Assembly (NCBI GenBank): GCA_041689995.1
Contig: JBDNFD010000116.1
Location: forward strand, 1 to 5,750
Length of the DNA: 5,750 bases
Source of the DNA: DASSWG01 sp041689995
GTDB taxonomy: Bacteria > Bacteroidota > Bacteroidia > Flavobacteriales > Flavobacteriaceae
Direction: 5' to 3'
The notes beneath the pieces are model-generated. The model saw nothing but the letters and a program-made list of their open reading frames with translations, was not told the origin of the DNA and did no database searches. Positions within the stretch are counted from its first letter, which is position 1. Each line of letters starts with the position of its first letter. The translations under genes were made by a program, and so were the position numbers. Below are positions 5,239 to 5,750 of this stretch, one piece after another.

Positions 5239-5750
5239 ATGAAAACCGAAAAAACGAAATTGATTATAGCACTAATTATACTTTTTCTCGCAGCTATTTC
5301 GCCTAATCTGTTTCCTTATGCTGCATCGGGAAGGGCGGAACTTTCTTCGCTGGCTCTGATATATTTGATTCCTTCGGCAGTACTTATTTTCATAATAATT
5401 GGTGTCACTCTTTTTTTAAAATACAAAAATCTTAAAAGGCAAATTATCAATGGAATTGTGGCCGGCATAGTGGCAACCATTGCGCTGGAGATTGTACGGG
5501 AAATAGGTTACAGACTTGGATACATGCCTGGCGATTTACCCAAGCTGATGGGTGTTTTGCTTCTTAACCGGTTTGCTGATGGTCCGGATACCTGGTCAAA
5601 TATTGCAGGATGGGCATACCATTTTTGGAATGGCGCATGCTTTGGAATTATATTTAGCTTATTATTTGGAAGATCAAACACGGCGTGGGGCATAGTTTAT
5701 GGAATAGTTCTCGGAATTGGATTTATGATAAGCCCGGTTACAAGAGTGTT
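5239..5750 (+). CDS. Multi-pass membrane protein of unknown function, 3' end outside window
   Basis: An open frame starts at ATG 5239 and runs without a stop off the right edge, giving 170 visible residues. It begins MKTEKTKLIIALIILFLAAI. Hydrophobic segments lie at about 8-22, 38-60, 69-88, 124-143 and 148-168, so at least four or five membrane passes are likely. A polar stretch between the third and fourth (about 90-122) contains GYMPGDLPKLMGVLLLNRF (94-112) followed by ADGPDTWSNIAGW (113-125), and then the aromatic AYHFWNG (126-132). These conserved-looking Asp, Trp and His residues next to the membrane could form a functional site, but I do not recognise the family with confidence; a DUF6789-like membrane protein is one weak possibility. 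The ATG follows an A/T-rich leader 75 nt after the DUF302 stop codon. A terminator lies between, so co-transcription with DUF302 would be partial at most. Confidence 0.75.
   Translation, partial: MKTEKTKLIIALIILFLAAISPNLFPYAASGRAELSSLALIYLIPSAVLIFIIIGVTLFLKYKNLKRQIINGIVAGIVATIALEIVREIGYRLGYMPGDLPKLMGVLLLNRFADGPDTWSNIAGWAYHFWNGACFGIIFSLLFGRSNTAWGIVYGIVLGIGFMISPVTRV

Noticed and set aside
5508..5693. Minus-strand open frame of 61 codons near the right edge
   Set aside because: It is antisense to the membrane protein frame that starts at 5239, whose hydrophobic periodicity shows it to be the real gene.

Overview
The window looks like chromosomal DNA from a bacterium of the Bacteroidota, most likely class Flavobacteriia. 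The evidence is the close fit of the menaquinone enzyme MenB to the flavobacterial/actinobacterial subtype, AT-rich DNA, A-rich leaders without strong Shine-Dalgarno sequences, a TAnnTTTG-type -7 element, and a KilA-N protein tail of a kind I know from Bacteroidota. I cannot name a genus. All convincing genes are on the + strand.

Left part (1-3233): the tail of a KilA-N domain protein (1-188) is followed, after about 105 bases, by a complete menB (294-1124, 1,4-dihydroxy-2-naphthoyl-CoA synthase). Then comes a two-gene operon (1220-1735 and 1725-3233, overlapping by 11 nt) encoding a small and a large membrane protein with bacterial PH (bPH2/DUF304) domains, the pair known as YdbS and YdbT in Bacillus. 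Together they carry four bPH2 units, one in the small and three in the large protein.

Right part (3371-5750): overlapping hairpins at 3271-3315 separate the operon from a stress-regulation-like block. An ECF sigma factor (3371-3955) is followed 4 nt later by a short, soluble zinc-binding anti-sigma-like protein (3960-4229) with an HxxxCxxC motif and an upstream Cys. After a 460-base AT-rich stretch without a convincing intact gene comes a secreted DUF302 protein (4690-5163) with a clear signal peptide, closed by a strong intrinsic terminator (5176-5209). Last is a multi-pass membrane protein of unknown function (5239 onward) that runs off the right edge.

How the genes relate: MenB serves respiratory quinone synthesis, and the YdbS/YdbT pair acts at the envelope. 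The sigma/anti-sigma pair probably senses a thiol or metal signal in the cytoplasm. The DUF302 and membrane proteins are reasonable but unproven candidates for its targets. The intergenic stretch before DUF302 contains a broken minus-strand reading frame that may be a gene remnant. I found no RNA gene, CRISPR array, insertion sequence or clear novel defence system.
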